Source: Bacteroidota bacterium (GTDB taxonomy: Bacteria; Bacteroidota; Bacteroidia; Chitinophagales; Chitinophagaceae). Taken from it: a stretch of DNA of 19,192 bases. The notes under the pieces were generated by a model that did no database searches, was not told where the DNA came from, and saw nothing but the letters and a program-made list of their open reading frames with translations. The stretch covers positions 1 to 19,192 of the forward strand of contig JAEZLJ010000043.1 of NCBI GenBank assembly GCA_023415275.1. Direction: 5' to 3'. Shown piece after piece: positions 1-5,464 of this stretch. How positions within the stretch are numbered: position 1 is the first letter of the stretch; every line of letters starts with the position of its first letter. The position numbers and the translations under genes were made by a program.

Positions 1-64
1 GTGATCACCACGCAGTATCTATACCGTTGGTAGGGCTTTAATAGGGCTTTCCCAGGGAGGAAGT

Positions 65-163
65 ATGCAGAAGATTGCTTCCGGTTATAATTTCAGCAGT
101 GATATAATGGTATCTTTATTGCAGCATAAGATATATGGTAAATCATCCATCTATAGCTTTTAA
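65..163 (+). CDS. possible 32-residue upstream ORF
   Basis: An ATG at 65 follows an unusually good purine-rich ribosome-binding sequence (GGGAGGAAGT) and opens 32 codons ending in TAA at 161-163. It overlaps the first 29 bases of the next ORF in another frame and ends 19 nt before that gene's alternative ATG at 183. The peptide resembles nothing I know. It could be a leader peptide that couples to the downstream gene, or chance, since ribosomes of this phylum make little use of Shine-Dalgarno sequences. The bases before it (1-64) carry no identifiable gene; short open frames there end at stops near 33 and 41 and may be the tail of an upstream gene. Confidence 0.2.
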   Translation: MQKIASGYNFSSDIMVSLLQHKIYGKSSIYSF

Positions 164-371
164 AGAATACCTGGAGGAACAAATGGACCTGAAACGGCCC
201 TGTATCATTAAGTTCAGATCGGTAGATGGGGGTGTATCGGTGGTAAAGACCCGCATCATTGATATGAGTACAGTTTCTGAAAGGGATATGATAGAAACGG
301 ATGCAGGTATCCATATTGGGCTGGACCAGATCATACAGGTAAATGACAGGGTGGCGGAGAATTATTGCTAA
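135..371 (+). CDS. small Rof-like hypothetical protein
   Basis: A 78-residue soluble protein with no signal peptide or membrane segment. A short helix-like N-terminus (residues 7-18) leads into an apparent beta-rich core: PCIIKF (22-27), a VDGG turn, then TRIIDMS, and a closing LDQIIQV segment. The pattern of a Cys-containing first strand, a DG turn, an internal acidic stretch and a final LDxI resembles small SH3/Sm-like proteins such as Rof (YaeO), the Rho-binding antiterminator. That likeness is inference from pattern only. Start choice is uncertain: ATG 135 keeps the N-terminal helix, while ATG 183 has a good GGAGG five bases upstream and would give 62 residues. It sits upstream of the ribosomal protein genes on the same strand, with an 88-nt gap. 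Confidence 0.65.
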   Translation: MVNHPSIAFKEYLEEQMDLKRPCIIKFRSVDGGVSVVKTRIIDMSTVSERDMIETDAGIHIGLDQIIQVNDRVAENYC

Positions 372-430
372 TATTTTCTAAACAGATTAAAATTTCTGGG
401 TTAAGCTTACTCCAATTCCCCATTTTCCCT

Positions 431-438
431 TACCTTCG
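431..438 (+). promoter_or_regulatory. candidate -7 promoter box for rpmB
   Basis: TACCTTCG matches the Bacteroidota -7 consensus TAnnTTTG except for one base and lies 21 nt before the rpmB ATG. I see no convincing TTTG-type -33 element at the usual spacing. It probably drives rpmB-rpmG-DUF4295. Confidence 0.4.
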
Positions 439-459
439 CACTCCAAAATTTTCCAAGTC

Positions 460-696
460 ATGGCGCGAGTATGTCAGGTAACGGGTAAAACGCCAATCGC
501 AGGTAATTCTGTTTCTCACTCAAACATTAAAACCAAGCGTCGTTTTCTACCCAATTTGCAAACAAAGAAGTTTTTCTTAGCAGAAGAAAATAAGTGGATC
601 ACTTTAAAGCTTACTGCAGATGGTATCCGTACTATCAATAAAAGAGGTTTGTTAACAGTAGTTAAAGAGTTAAGAGCTCAGGGTCAACATATTTAA
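460..696 (+). CDS. rpmB: 50S ribosomal protein bL28
   Basis: A 78-residue protein with the bL28 signature: N-terminal MARVCQVTGKTP, the basic segment NIKTKRRFLPN and the C-terminal region TADGIRTINKRGL. bL28 is a large-subunit protein near the E site. Length is normal for the family. It has only one Cys (residue 5), so this is the zinc-free form without CxxC pairs. It is first in a compact run with rpmG (38 nt downstream) and a DUF4295 gene, a grouping widespread in Bacteroidota. ATG 460 is the only sensible start. Confidence 0.97.
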   Translation: MARVCQVTGKTPIAGNSVSHSNIKTKRRFLPNLQTKKFFLAEENKWITLKLTADGIRTINKRGLLTVVKELRAQGQHI

Positions 697-734
697 TTAG
701 CCTGGCTAATTTTAATTTTTCAAATTAATCAACA

Positions 735-917
735 ATGGCAAAGAAAGGAAACCGCGTACAGGTAATTCTGGAATGCACTGAGCAAAAAACAACTAGTGTG
801 CCTGGTACCAGCCGTTATATCACTGAAAAGAACAAGAAGAACAATCCGGAGCGTTTGGAGTTGAAGAAATACAATCCAAACCTGAAGAAAGTTACTGTTC
901 ATAAAGAAATTAAGTAA
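735..917 (+). CDS. rpmG: 50S ribosomal protein bL33
   Basis: A 60-residue bL33, recognised by MAKKGNRVQVILECTEQ, the TSRYITEKNKKNNPERLELKK block and a basic C-terminus. It belongs to the large subunit near the E site. Only one Cys (residue 14) is present and the paired CxxC motifs of zinc-binding bL33 are absent, as in the adjacent bL28. The gene lies between rpmB and a DUF4295 gene and is almost certainly cotranscribed with them. The length is that of a standard bL33. Confidence 0.97.
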   Translation: MAKKGNRVQVILECTEQKTTSVPGTSRYITEKNKKNNPERLELKKYNPNLKKVTVHKEIK

Positions 918-995
918 ATGGGTAAGCCCGGAGGGTAGATTTGATCACTTTCCTGGTACTGCCTTTCAACTAATCAATATATCAACTTATAAGTC

Positions 996-1169
996 ATGGC
1001 AAAAGCAGCAAAAACCGCGATTAAATCCAAAGACGCCAGGGCAGCCGCCGAAGCGAAGAACTGGTCTAAAGTTATCAAAGCTGTACGTAGCCCTAAAACA
1101 GGTGCTTATACCTTTAAAGAGGCTATCGTGCATAAGGATAAAGTGAAGGATTTCTTAGCACAGAAATAA
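996..1169 (+). CDS. DUF4295 protein, probable ribosomal bL38
   Basis: A 57-residue, strongly basic protein starting at ATG 996 and ending at TAA 1167-1169. The core VIKAVRSPKTGAYTFKE (residues 26-42), followed by a VKDF segment, is diagnostic of the small Bacteroidota family DUF4295, which is regularly encoded directly after rpmB and rpmG. From memory, the cryo-EM structure of the Flavobacterium johnsoniae ribosome described an additional large-subunit protein named bL38, and I believe it is this family; that identification is recollection, not something visible here. A strong terminator 24 nt after the stop makes this the last gene of the ribosomal transcript. Confidence 0.9.
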   Translation: MAKAAKTAIKSKDARAAAEAKNWSKVIKAVRSPKTGAYTFKEAIVHKDKVKDFLAQK

Positions 1170-1192
1170 ATAAAGGGTTAGTAAATTTTCCG

Positions 1193-1220
1193 AAAGCTGT
1201 CCACCTGGACGGCTTTTGTT
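1193..1220 (+). terminator. intrinsic terminator of the rpmB operon
   Basis: AAAGCTGTCC (1193-1202), loop ACCT, GGACGGCTTT (1207-1216): a 10-bp stem with one G-U pair, followed by a T-rich tail. It lies 23 nt after the DUF4295 stop codon and separates the ribosomal transcript from ftsY. Confidence 0.85.
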
Positions 1221-1271
1221 ATTTGAAGACGATAAGGATGCCAGCTTTCACAGGGTTATTTTTTCCTATTG

Positions 1272-1279
1272 TATCTTGC
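1272..1279 (+). promoter_or_regulatory. candidate -7 promoter box for ftsY
   Basis: TATCTTGC resembles the Bacteroidota -7 box TAnnTTTG. It lies beyond the preceding terminator and 66 nt before the ftsY ATG. No clear -33 element was found, so support is weak. Confidence 0.25.
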
Positions 1280-1345
1280 AGCCCTTTATGTTTTCAAAGT
1301 CAACATTTTTACTGGTAGTAAAATAAACCAAGGGGATAAAATATT

Positions 1346-2299
1346 ATGGGATTTTTCAATAAGATATTTGGGAAAAAAGAAAAGGAAAGCCTGGATGAAG
1401 GATTGCAAAAGACAAAGGAGAACTTTTTCTCTAAGGTATCAAAAGCCATTGCTGGTAAGAGCACCGTAGATGAGGAAGTGCTTGATAACCTGGAAGAGGC
1501 CCTGGTCACTGCCGATGTAGGTATTGAAACTACAGTGGCTATCATAGACCGGATTGAACAAAGAGTGGCCAAGGATAAATATTTAAACACCAATGAGTTA
1601 AACACTATACTTCAAGAGGAAATTAAAGACATCCTGGTAGAAGGCCAGACTTATGATTTTACTTCAGATCTTCCTCATAAACCCTATGTAATACTGGTAG
1701 TTGGAGTGAATGGAGTGGGTAAGACCACTACTATTGGCAAGCTGGCTTATAACTTTAAACAAGCCGGTAAGTCTGTGTTGTTAGGCGCTGCTGATACCTT
1801 TCGGGCGGCAGCCGTGGACCAGTTGACCATCTGGTCTGAACGTACGGGCGTGCCCATTGTAAAGCAGGCCATGGGATCCGATCCTGCAGCTGTAGCTTTT
1901 GATTCTGTTCAAAGCGCTGTGGCCCGAGGCAGTGATGTGGTCCTTATTGATACTGCCGGGCGCCTTCATAATAAAGCGCATTTGATGGATGAGCTAAGTA
2001 AGATCAAAAGAAGCGTTCAAAAGGTGATACCCGGTGCTCCTCATGAGGTGTTGCTGGTGCTTGACGGATCAACCGGACAAAATGCCCTGGAGCAGGCAAA
2101 GCATTTTACAGCAGCCACTGATGTCACGGCCCTTGCCATTACCAAGCTGGATGGAACCGCTAAAGGTGGGGTAGTATTGGCCATAGCTAACCAGTTCAAA
2201 ATCCCTGTCAAGTTCATAGGTGTTGGTGAAAAAATGGAAGACCTGCTCGTTTTTGACCGCCATGAATTTGTAGATAGCCTATTCAGCCTCAATAAGTAA
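1346..2299 (+). CDS. ftsY: signal recognition particle receptor FtsY
   Basis: A 317-residue SRP-type GTPase. FtsY docks the SRP-ribosome-nascent chain complex at the membrane so that membrane proteins are inserted cotranslationally. The N domain spans about residues 20-100 and the G domain about 110-317. Visible motifs are the P-loop GVNGVGKTT (120-128), DTFRAAA (150-156), DTAGR (202-206), TKLDG (266-270) and the closing FIGVGE. The acidic A domain of enterobacterial FtsY is missing; the N-terminus is a short basic amphipathic stretch (MGFFNKIFGKKEK), as in many Bacteroidota. It has its own upstream region after a terminator and is followed by rimO on the same strand. The ATG has a weak AGGGGA upstream. 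Confidence 0.97.
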   Translation: MGFFNKIFGKKEKESLDEGLQKTKENFFSKVSKAIAGKSTVDEEVLDNLEEALVTADVGIETTVAIIDRIEQRVAKDKYLNTNELNTILQEEIKDILVEGQTYDFTSDLPHKPYVILVVGVNGVGKTTTIGKLAYNFKQAGKSVLLGAADTFRAAAVDQLTIWSERTGVPIVKQAMGSDPAAVAFDSVQSAVARGSDVVLIDTAGRLHNKAHLMDELSKIKRSVQKVIPGAPHEVLLVLDGSTGQNALEQAKHFTAATDVTALAITKLDGTAKGGVVLAIANQFKIPVKFIGVGEKMEDLLVFDRHEFVDSLFSLNK

Positions 2300-2439
2300 T
2301 GCTTGTCACCTCTTAATTTTGTTTAGATAAGAATAAGGATCATGTCAAGGGTTACTTCATGCCAGAATTGGCCTGGTAGCTGGGTGATTTGAAAAACAAT
2401 CCTTTAGCTATTAAAGCTGTTTTATGCCCTGATTTCTCC

Positions 2440-2456
2440 ATGAACCTTATGTTCAT
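2440..2456. repeat. short inverted repeat upstream of rimO
   Basis: ATGAAC, loop CTTAT, GTTCAT: a perfect 6-bp inverted repeat in the otherwise featureless 250-nt ftsY-rimO gap. It could be a weak hairpin or an operator. There is no T-tract good enough to call a terminator. Confidence 0.25.
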
Positions 2457-2533
2457 TTAATTACCGTTTTGAATATTGGTGCCTATGCATTCTATTTACC
2501 AATTTCTAAACAGCGCCTAAGAACGAATCTGCC

Positions 2534-2541
2534 TACCTTCG
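2534..2541 (+). promoter_or_regulatory. candidate -7 box directly before the rimO start
   Basis: TACCTTCG, identical to the box before rpmB, ends only 8 nt before the rimO ATG at 2550. If used, the transcript would begin at or within a few bases of the start codon. It also rules against the longer TTG-started reading from 2469, which would begin upstream of the promoter. Confidence 0.4.
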
Positions 2542-2549
2542 CGCCTCGC

Positions 2550-3857
2550 ATGAAATCGAAAACGCTCAAAAAGGATAAGGTCAATATCATCACCCTGGGT
2601 TGCAGTAAGAACATGGTGGACAGCGAGGTGTTAAGTGGACAACTGCTGGCCAACGAGATCGACGTGGTGCATGAAAGTGGAAAGAAGGATCACAATATAG
2701 TGATAGTGAATACCTGTGGCTTTATTGATAAGGCCAAGGAGGAGTCAATCAACACCATTCTTGACCAGGTAAACCTGAAGCAAAAGGGCCGCCTTGACAA
2801 GGTTTACGTTACCGGCTGCCTGAGCCAGCGTTACCGTGAGGACCTGGAGCAAAGTATTCCCGAAGTGGATGCCTGGTTTGGCACCATGGAACTTCCCCTG
2901 ATCTTAAAGCAATTTGAGGCCGATTACAAAAGCGAATTACTTGGCGAGCGCCTGTTGGCTACCCCGGCTCACTATGCCTATTTAAAAATTGCTGAAGGTT
3001 GTAATAGAACCTGTGCATTTTGTGCCATCCCGCTTATGCGCGGCCAGCATACCAGCCGGGCCATGGAAGACCTGGTAAAAGAAGCAGAAGGCCTGGCCCG
3101 ACGTGGCGTAAAGGAAATCATGCTGATTGCGCAGGAACTGACCTATTATGGCCTGGACTTATATAAGAAAAGGATGCTTTCAGATCTTTTAAAAAGACTA
3201 AGCGACATCCCTGGTATAGAGTGGATCCGCCTGCACTATGCTTACCCGCATAAATTTCCAATGGATATCCTGGACGTGATGCGCGAGCGAGACAATATTT
3301 GCAAATACCTGGATATGCCATTGCAACATGCGGCTGATAATATGCTGAAGGCCATGCGCCGGAACATTACCCGCGCTGAAATGGAGGACCTGGTATTGAA
3401 TATCAGGCATACTGTTCCTGGGATCTGTATCAGGACTACCCTTATTACCGGATTTCCGGGCGAAACACTGGACGATGTAGAAGAATTGAAAGGCTTCCTG
3501 GAGCGGCAGCGTTTTGACCGGGTAGGGATCTTTACCTATTCACATGAGGAGAACACATCAGCGTACGGGTTAGCCGACGATGTTCCGGCTGATGAAAAAC
3601 AACGCCGGGCGGAAGACATCATGGCGGTTCAACAGGAGATCAGTTATGAAAAGAACCAGGAGAAAGTTGGGCAAACATTGAAGGTGCTGGTTGATAAGAA
3701 GGAAGCCGGAAGGTACCTGGGAAGAACTGAATTTGACAGTGTGGAGGTTGATAATGAAGTGATCATACAAACAGATCAAAAACTACAACCAGGTAACTTT
3801 TATAATGTAAAGATCACCCGGGCATATGATTATGACCTGGAGGGTGAATTGATATAA
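2550..3857 (+). CDS. rimO: ribosomal protein uS12 methylthiotransferase RimO
   Basis: A 435-residue radical SAM methylthiotransferase that adds a methylthio group to the conserved aspartate of ribosomal protein uS12. The N-terminal UPF0004 domain carries the three cysteines that bind the auxiliary [4Fe-4S] cluster: TLGCSKN (C18), NTCGF (C56) and TGCLSQRY (C90). The radical SAM motif CxxxCxxC is at C151, C155 and C158 (EGCNRTCAFCAIP). The C-terminal part from about 370 is the TRAM domain. GCSKN and EGCNRTCAFCAIPLMRG point to RimO rather than MiaB. The chosen ATG gives an N-terminus that begins just before the first conserved strand; an extension to TTG 2469 would add 27 residues without family support. 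Context with ribosomal genes and ftsY fits. Confidence 0.95.
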   Translation: MKSKTLKKDKVNIITLGCSKNMVDSEVLSGQLLANEIDVVHESGKKDHNIVIVNTCGFIDKAKEESINTILDQVNLKQKGRLDKVYVTGCLSQRYREDLEQSIPEVDAWFGTMELPLILKQFEADYKSELLGERLLATPAHYAYLKIAEGCNRTCAFCAIPLMRGQHTSRAMEDLVKEAEGLARRGVKEIMLIAQELTYYGLDLYKKRMLSDLLKRLSDIPGIEWIRLHYAYPHKFPMDILDVMRERDNICKYLDMPLQHAADNMLKAMRRNITRAEMEDLVLNIRHTVPGICIRTTLITGFPGETLDDVEELKGFLERQRFDRVGIFTYSHEENTSAYGLADDVPADEKQRRAEDIMAVQQEISYEKNQEKVGQTLKVLVDKKEAGRYLGRTEFDSVEVDNEVIIQTDQKLQPGNFYNVKITRAYDYDLEGELI

Positions 3858-3860
3858 ATG

Positions 3861-3887
3861 AAAAAGAGGGCATGAGCCCTCTTTTTT
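3861..3887. terminator. bidirectional terminator between convergent genes
   Basis: AAAAAGAGGGC, loop ATGA, GCCCTCTTTTT: a perfect 11-bp stem followed by more T on the plus strand and having a T-run on the minus strand as well. It sits between the rimO stop (3857) and the stop of the convergent gene at 3888, and so can end both transcripts. Confidence 0.9.
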
Positions 3888-4406
3888 TTAGTCATCATCT
3901 TCAGATTTTTTGTTTTGTTGTCCCTCTTGCTGCTGCGTTTCGCCATTTTGCTGGATAAAGGCTGTGCCGCCTGCTCTTGTTTCTGTATGGCGAATAGCCC
4001 CGCCCAACTGAGCGGTTCTGGCCATGGCGCCCGCCGAAATAAATGATAATACCAACACACCAATGCGCACTAATTTGCCCGCACTCTTCAAAGCATGCAT
4101 AAAGATCCCTGCCAGGGCAAAAAGGGCAGTAATAGAAATGGAGATCAAAGTAAATTGAGCAATGTGCTCATGTTGAGATATCACTGACTCCGAGACGCCG
4201 GGCAGGTTTTCGACTATCTCTTCTGAGCCCTCGCCGGTGAAATAAACAGGCAATGTGAAGATTCCTGCCGCTAACAGGATATAGAAGGATGTCTTGGTGA
4301 TAGTTTCATTTTTCTTAAGGAGGCCTACAATCAGGATGACCAAGCCAATAATAGATAACATAACCGGCACATGAGTTAGTGCCAAATGTATTTGGGAAGC
4401 ATTCAT
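3888..4406 (-). CDS. four-helix membrane protein, DUF2231-like
   Basis: A 172-residue integral membrane protein with four predicted helices (about 9-29, 38-58, 84-107 and 111-131) and a hydrophilic, Gln/Glu/Asp-rich tail. The N-terminus IHLALTHVPVML resembles the His-containing start of DUF2231-type membrane proteins. The segment GEGSEEIVENLPGVSESVI followed by HEH (83-85 region), and a late ARTAQLGG with RHTE, look conserved in the Bacteroidota proteins I have in mind. The repeated His residues near membrane ends would suit heme or metal binding, but that is inference. It is the downstream gene of a two-gene minus-strand unit, 41 nt after its neighbour, and ends at the bidirectional terminator. 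Confidence 0.8.
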   Translation of the reverse strand: MNASQIHLALTHVPVMLSIIGLVILIVGLLKKNETITKTSFYILLAAGIFTLPVYFTGEGSEEIVENLPGVSESVISQHEHIAQFTLISISITALFALAGIFMHALKSAGKLVRIGVLVLSFISAGAMARTAQLGGAIRHTETRAGGTAFIQQNGETQQQEGQQNKKSEDDD

Positions 4407-4447
4407 GATACTGTCTTTTTTAAAATGAAATAATAAAGGATTACCAG

Positions 4448-4825
4448 TTAGATAGCGACAGTACGGGGAGGATGGAATATGGAGAAAACAGGAATAGTGG
4501 GTATAAAAGATATTTGCGGTACACTTTTGATTTCCCGGATGATGCGGATCGATTTAATGAGCTGCGGACCATTGGTGGGTACACCTGCCACTAAAGAGGG
4601 AGTGGAGATGGTCGTTTTAAAAGGAAGCTGCATGTCTTCTTTATTATCACCATCGTCTCCATGCGAAGTATAATGCGCAAATAAATAAGCTATGAAAGAG
4701 GTGGAACCCGATTGCTGGTGGGAATAAAAGTGTTGTACCAGTGCCGGAACTTTTACCAGTTGTCCCAATTCGGTAAAAGAAACTGCAAATAAAAAAAGAA
4801 AGAATATGGCAATTACTCTTTTCAT
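4448..4825 (-). CDS. small Bacteroidota membrane-anchored/secreted protein
   Basis: A 125-residue protein from ATG 4825. The N-terminus MKRVIAIFFLFLFAVSF is a signal peptide or membrane anchor. It is followed by TELGQLVKVPALVQHFYSH, then a SFIAYLFAHYTSH segment, an acidic DDGDNKEDM and LPFK. I recognise this pattern (ELxQLxKxPxLxxHFxxH, then SFxxxLxxHY, an acidic stretch and MxLPFK) from small Bacteroidota proteins often found near metal or multidrug efflux genes. Their function is unknown to me. His and acidic residues suggest metal contact, which is inference. An in-frame ATG at 4858 lies upstream of the probable -7 box, so 4825 is preferred. Likely cotranscribed with the gene at 3888-4406. 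Confidence 0.75.
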   Translation of the reverse strand: MKRVIAIFFLFLFAVSFTELGQLVKVPALVQHFYSHQQSGSTSFIAYLFAHYTSHGDDGDNKEDMQLPFKTTISTPSLVAGVPTNGPQLIKSIRIIREIKSVPQISFIPTIPVFSIFHPPRTVAI

Positions 4826-4833
4826 GGCGCAAC

Positions 4834-4841
4834 TAAATTTA
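4834..4841 (-). promoter_or_regulatory. candidate -7 box for the 4825 gene
   Basis: TAAATTTA on the minus strand fits TAnnTTTG except for the last base and ends 8 nt before ATG 4825. It supports the shorter start and a very short 5' leader. The sequence is palindromic and AT-rich, so chance is possible. Confidence 0.3.
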
Positions 4842-4874
4842 CTCATTATATTGGCCAACCAGGGTAAAAAGCTG

Positions 4875-5000
4875 TTAAATGTGATAGGGGTAAATTTCAG
4901 TGAAGATAATTGGGATAATGCCTATTAGGATTAGTGCTATGTGAAAAGTTATAGAAATGGCTATTAGGAATGATGTTAATCCAGGAGTTCCAGTTGCCAT
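4875..5000 (-). CDS. possible 41-residue hydrophobic peptide
   Basis: From ATG 5000 to TAA 4875-4877 the minus strand encodes 41 residues. After MATGTPG comes an almost uninterrupted hydrophobic stretch (FLIAISITFHIALILIGIIP), which would form one membrane helix. It lies just upstream of the 4825 gene on the same strand, 49 nt away. No ribosome-binding site or homology supports it, and AT-rich DNA readily encodes Ile/Leu runs, so it may be chance. Confidence 0.2.
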   Translation of the reverse strand: MATGTPGLTSFLIAISITFHIALILIGIIPIIFTEIYPYHI

Positions 5001-5014
5001 TCAGCAGTAGATCT

Positions 5015-5218
5015 TTATAACCTATTATCCTGTACTTCAGGATGGAACCAATGCTGTGAATATAAATAATAAGTATGCGCTTCGGCAGCATATAATGCGG
5101 TTAATAGCAGAGTGTCGGTCAATTTATTTTCACTGCCTGGCTTTCTGCAATTTTCACAACCCGCACACGGGTTGGCCTGCCTGTCCGGTGCCTGGCAGAA
5201 GCGTAATGTGTTGATCAT
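5015..5218 (-). CDS. possible 67-residue Cys-rich small protein
   Basis: A minus-strand ORF from ATG 5218 with codon use resembling real genes nearby (GCC, CCG, GGC and AAC appear in the first half). Cysteines at residues 8, 18, 21 and 24 include a CxxCxxC cluster (NPCAGCENCRK). The second half, LTDTLLLTALYAAEAHTYYL, would form an amphipathic or membrane-associated helix. I do not recognise a family. It may be a small metal- or cluster-binding protein, a remnant of a longer gene, or a chance ORF; the opposite strand has a competing ORF (5112-5351) that looks less protein-like. Confidence 0.3.
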   Translation of the reverse strand: MINTLRFCQAPDRQANPCAGCENCRKPGSENKLTDTLLLTALYAAEAHTYYLYSQHWFHPEVQDNRL

Positions 5219-5297
5219 TTTGAATGTTTTTTTGATGCATGTTTTTAAATCTTCAGATTCATTTGAAATTTATCATTCATTGAATAGGGATATATTA

Positions 5298-5379
5298 ATG
5301 AGCAACGAAAATAGTTTGACCTTAAGGGCGCTACAATGCAGACCTGAATGAACTGATGAATCGTAAGCAGGAACTGTAA
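5298..5379 (+). pseudogene. possible frameshifted mini-ORF
   Basis: ATG 5298 opens MSNENSLTL. In the frame one base further on, the DNA reads GRYNADLNELMNRKQEL and then TAA (5326-5379), which looks like an ordinary protein C-terminus. A single-base deletion near 5322-5326 would join the two into a 26-residue peptide. No family is recognised, and the evidence is only that both pieces look protein-like. Confidence 0.12.
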
Positions 5380-5439
5380 AAGATGGGCACTTTTTTATTC
5401 TTCTGGATACAGGCCTTTATTAATCCATGATCATTGGAT

Positions 5440-5447
5440 TACATTTA
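5440..5447 (+). promoter_or_regulatory. candidate promoter of the Kir channel gene
   Basis: TACATTTA fits the -7 pattern TAnnTTTG except for the last base and lies 17 nt before the channel's ATG. A TTTA at 5416-5419 is at a suitable distance (20 nt) for a -33 element. Confidence 0.35.
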
Positions 5448-5464
5448 TAGAGCAAACCAGCAAT

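Larger units (their letters stand above)
4826..5464. other. 639-nt stretch without a confident gene
   Basis: No recognisable gene family occupies this stretch. It holds three weak candidates listed separately: a hydrophobic 41-residue ORF (4875-5000, -), a Cys-containing 67-residue ORF (5015-5218, -) and a possible frameshifted small ORF (5298-5379, +). CTATTAGGA occurs twice (near 4921 and 4962) as an imperfect direct repeat. The base composition is close to that of other intergenic parts of the window. No terminator hairpin is evident. Confidence 0.5.

Noticed and set aside
1269..1469. 66-residue plus-strand ORF overlapping the ftsY start
   Set aside because: Non-ATG start and overlap with the confident ftsY coding sequence in another frame.
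2469..2549. Longer rimO start at TTG 2469
   Set aside because: The extra 27 residues match nothing in the family, and the probable promoter box lies inside them.
5112..5351. 79-residue plus-strand ORF opposite the Cys-containing ORF
   Set aside because: No domain and poor protein-like composition; its far end overlaps the mini-ORF listed at 5298 but the whole does not look like one protein.
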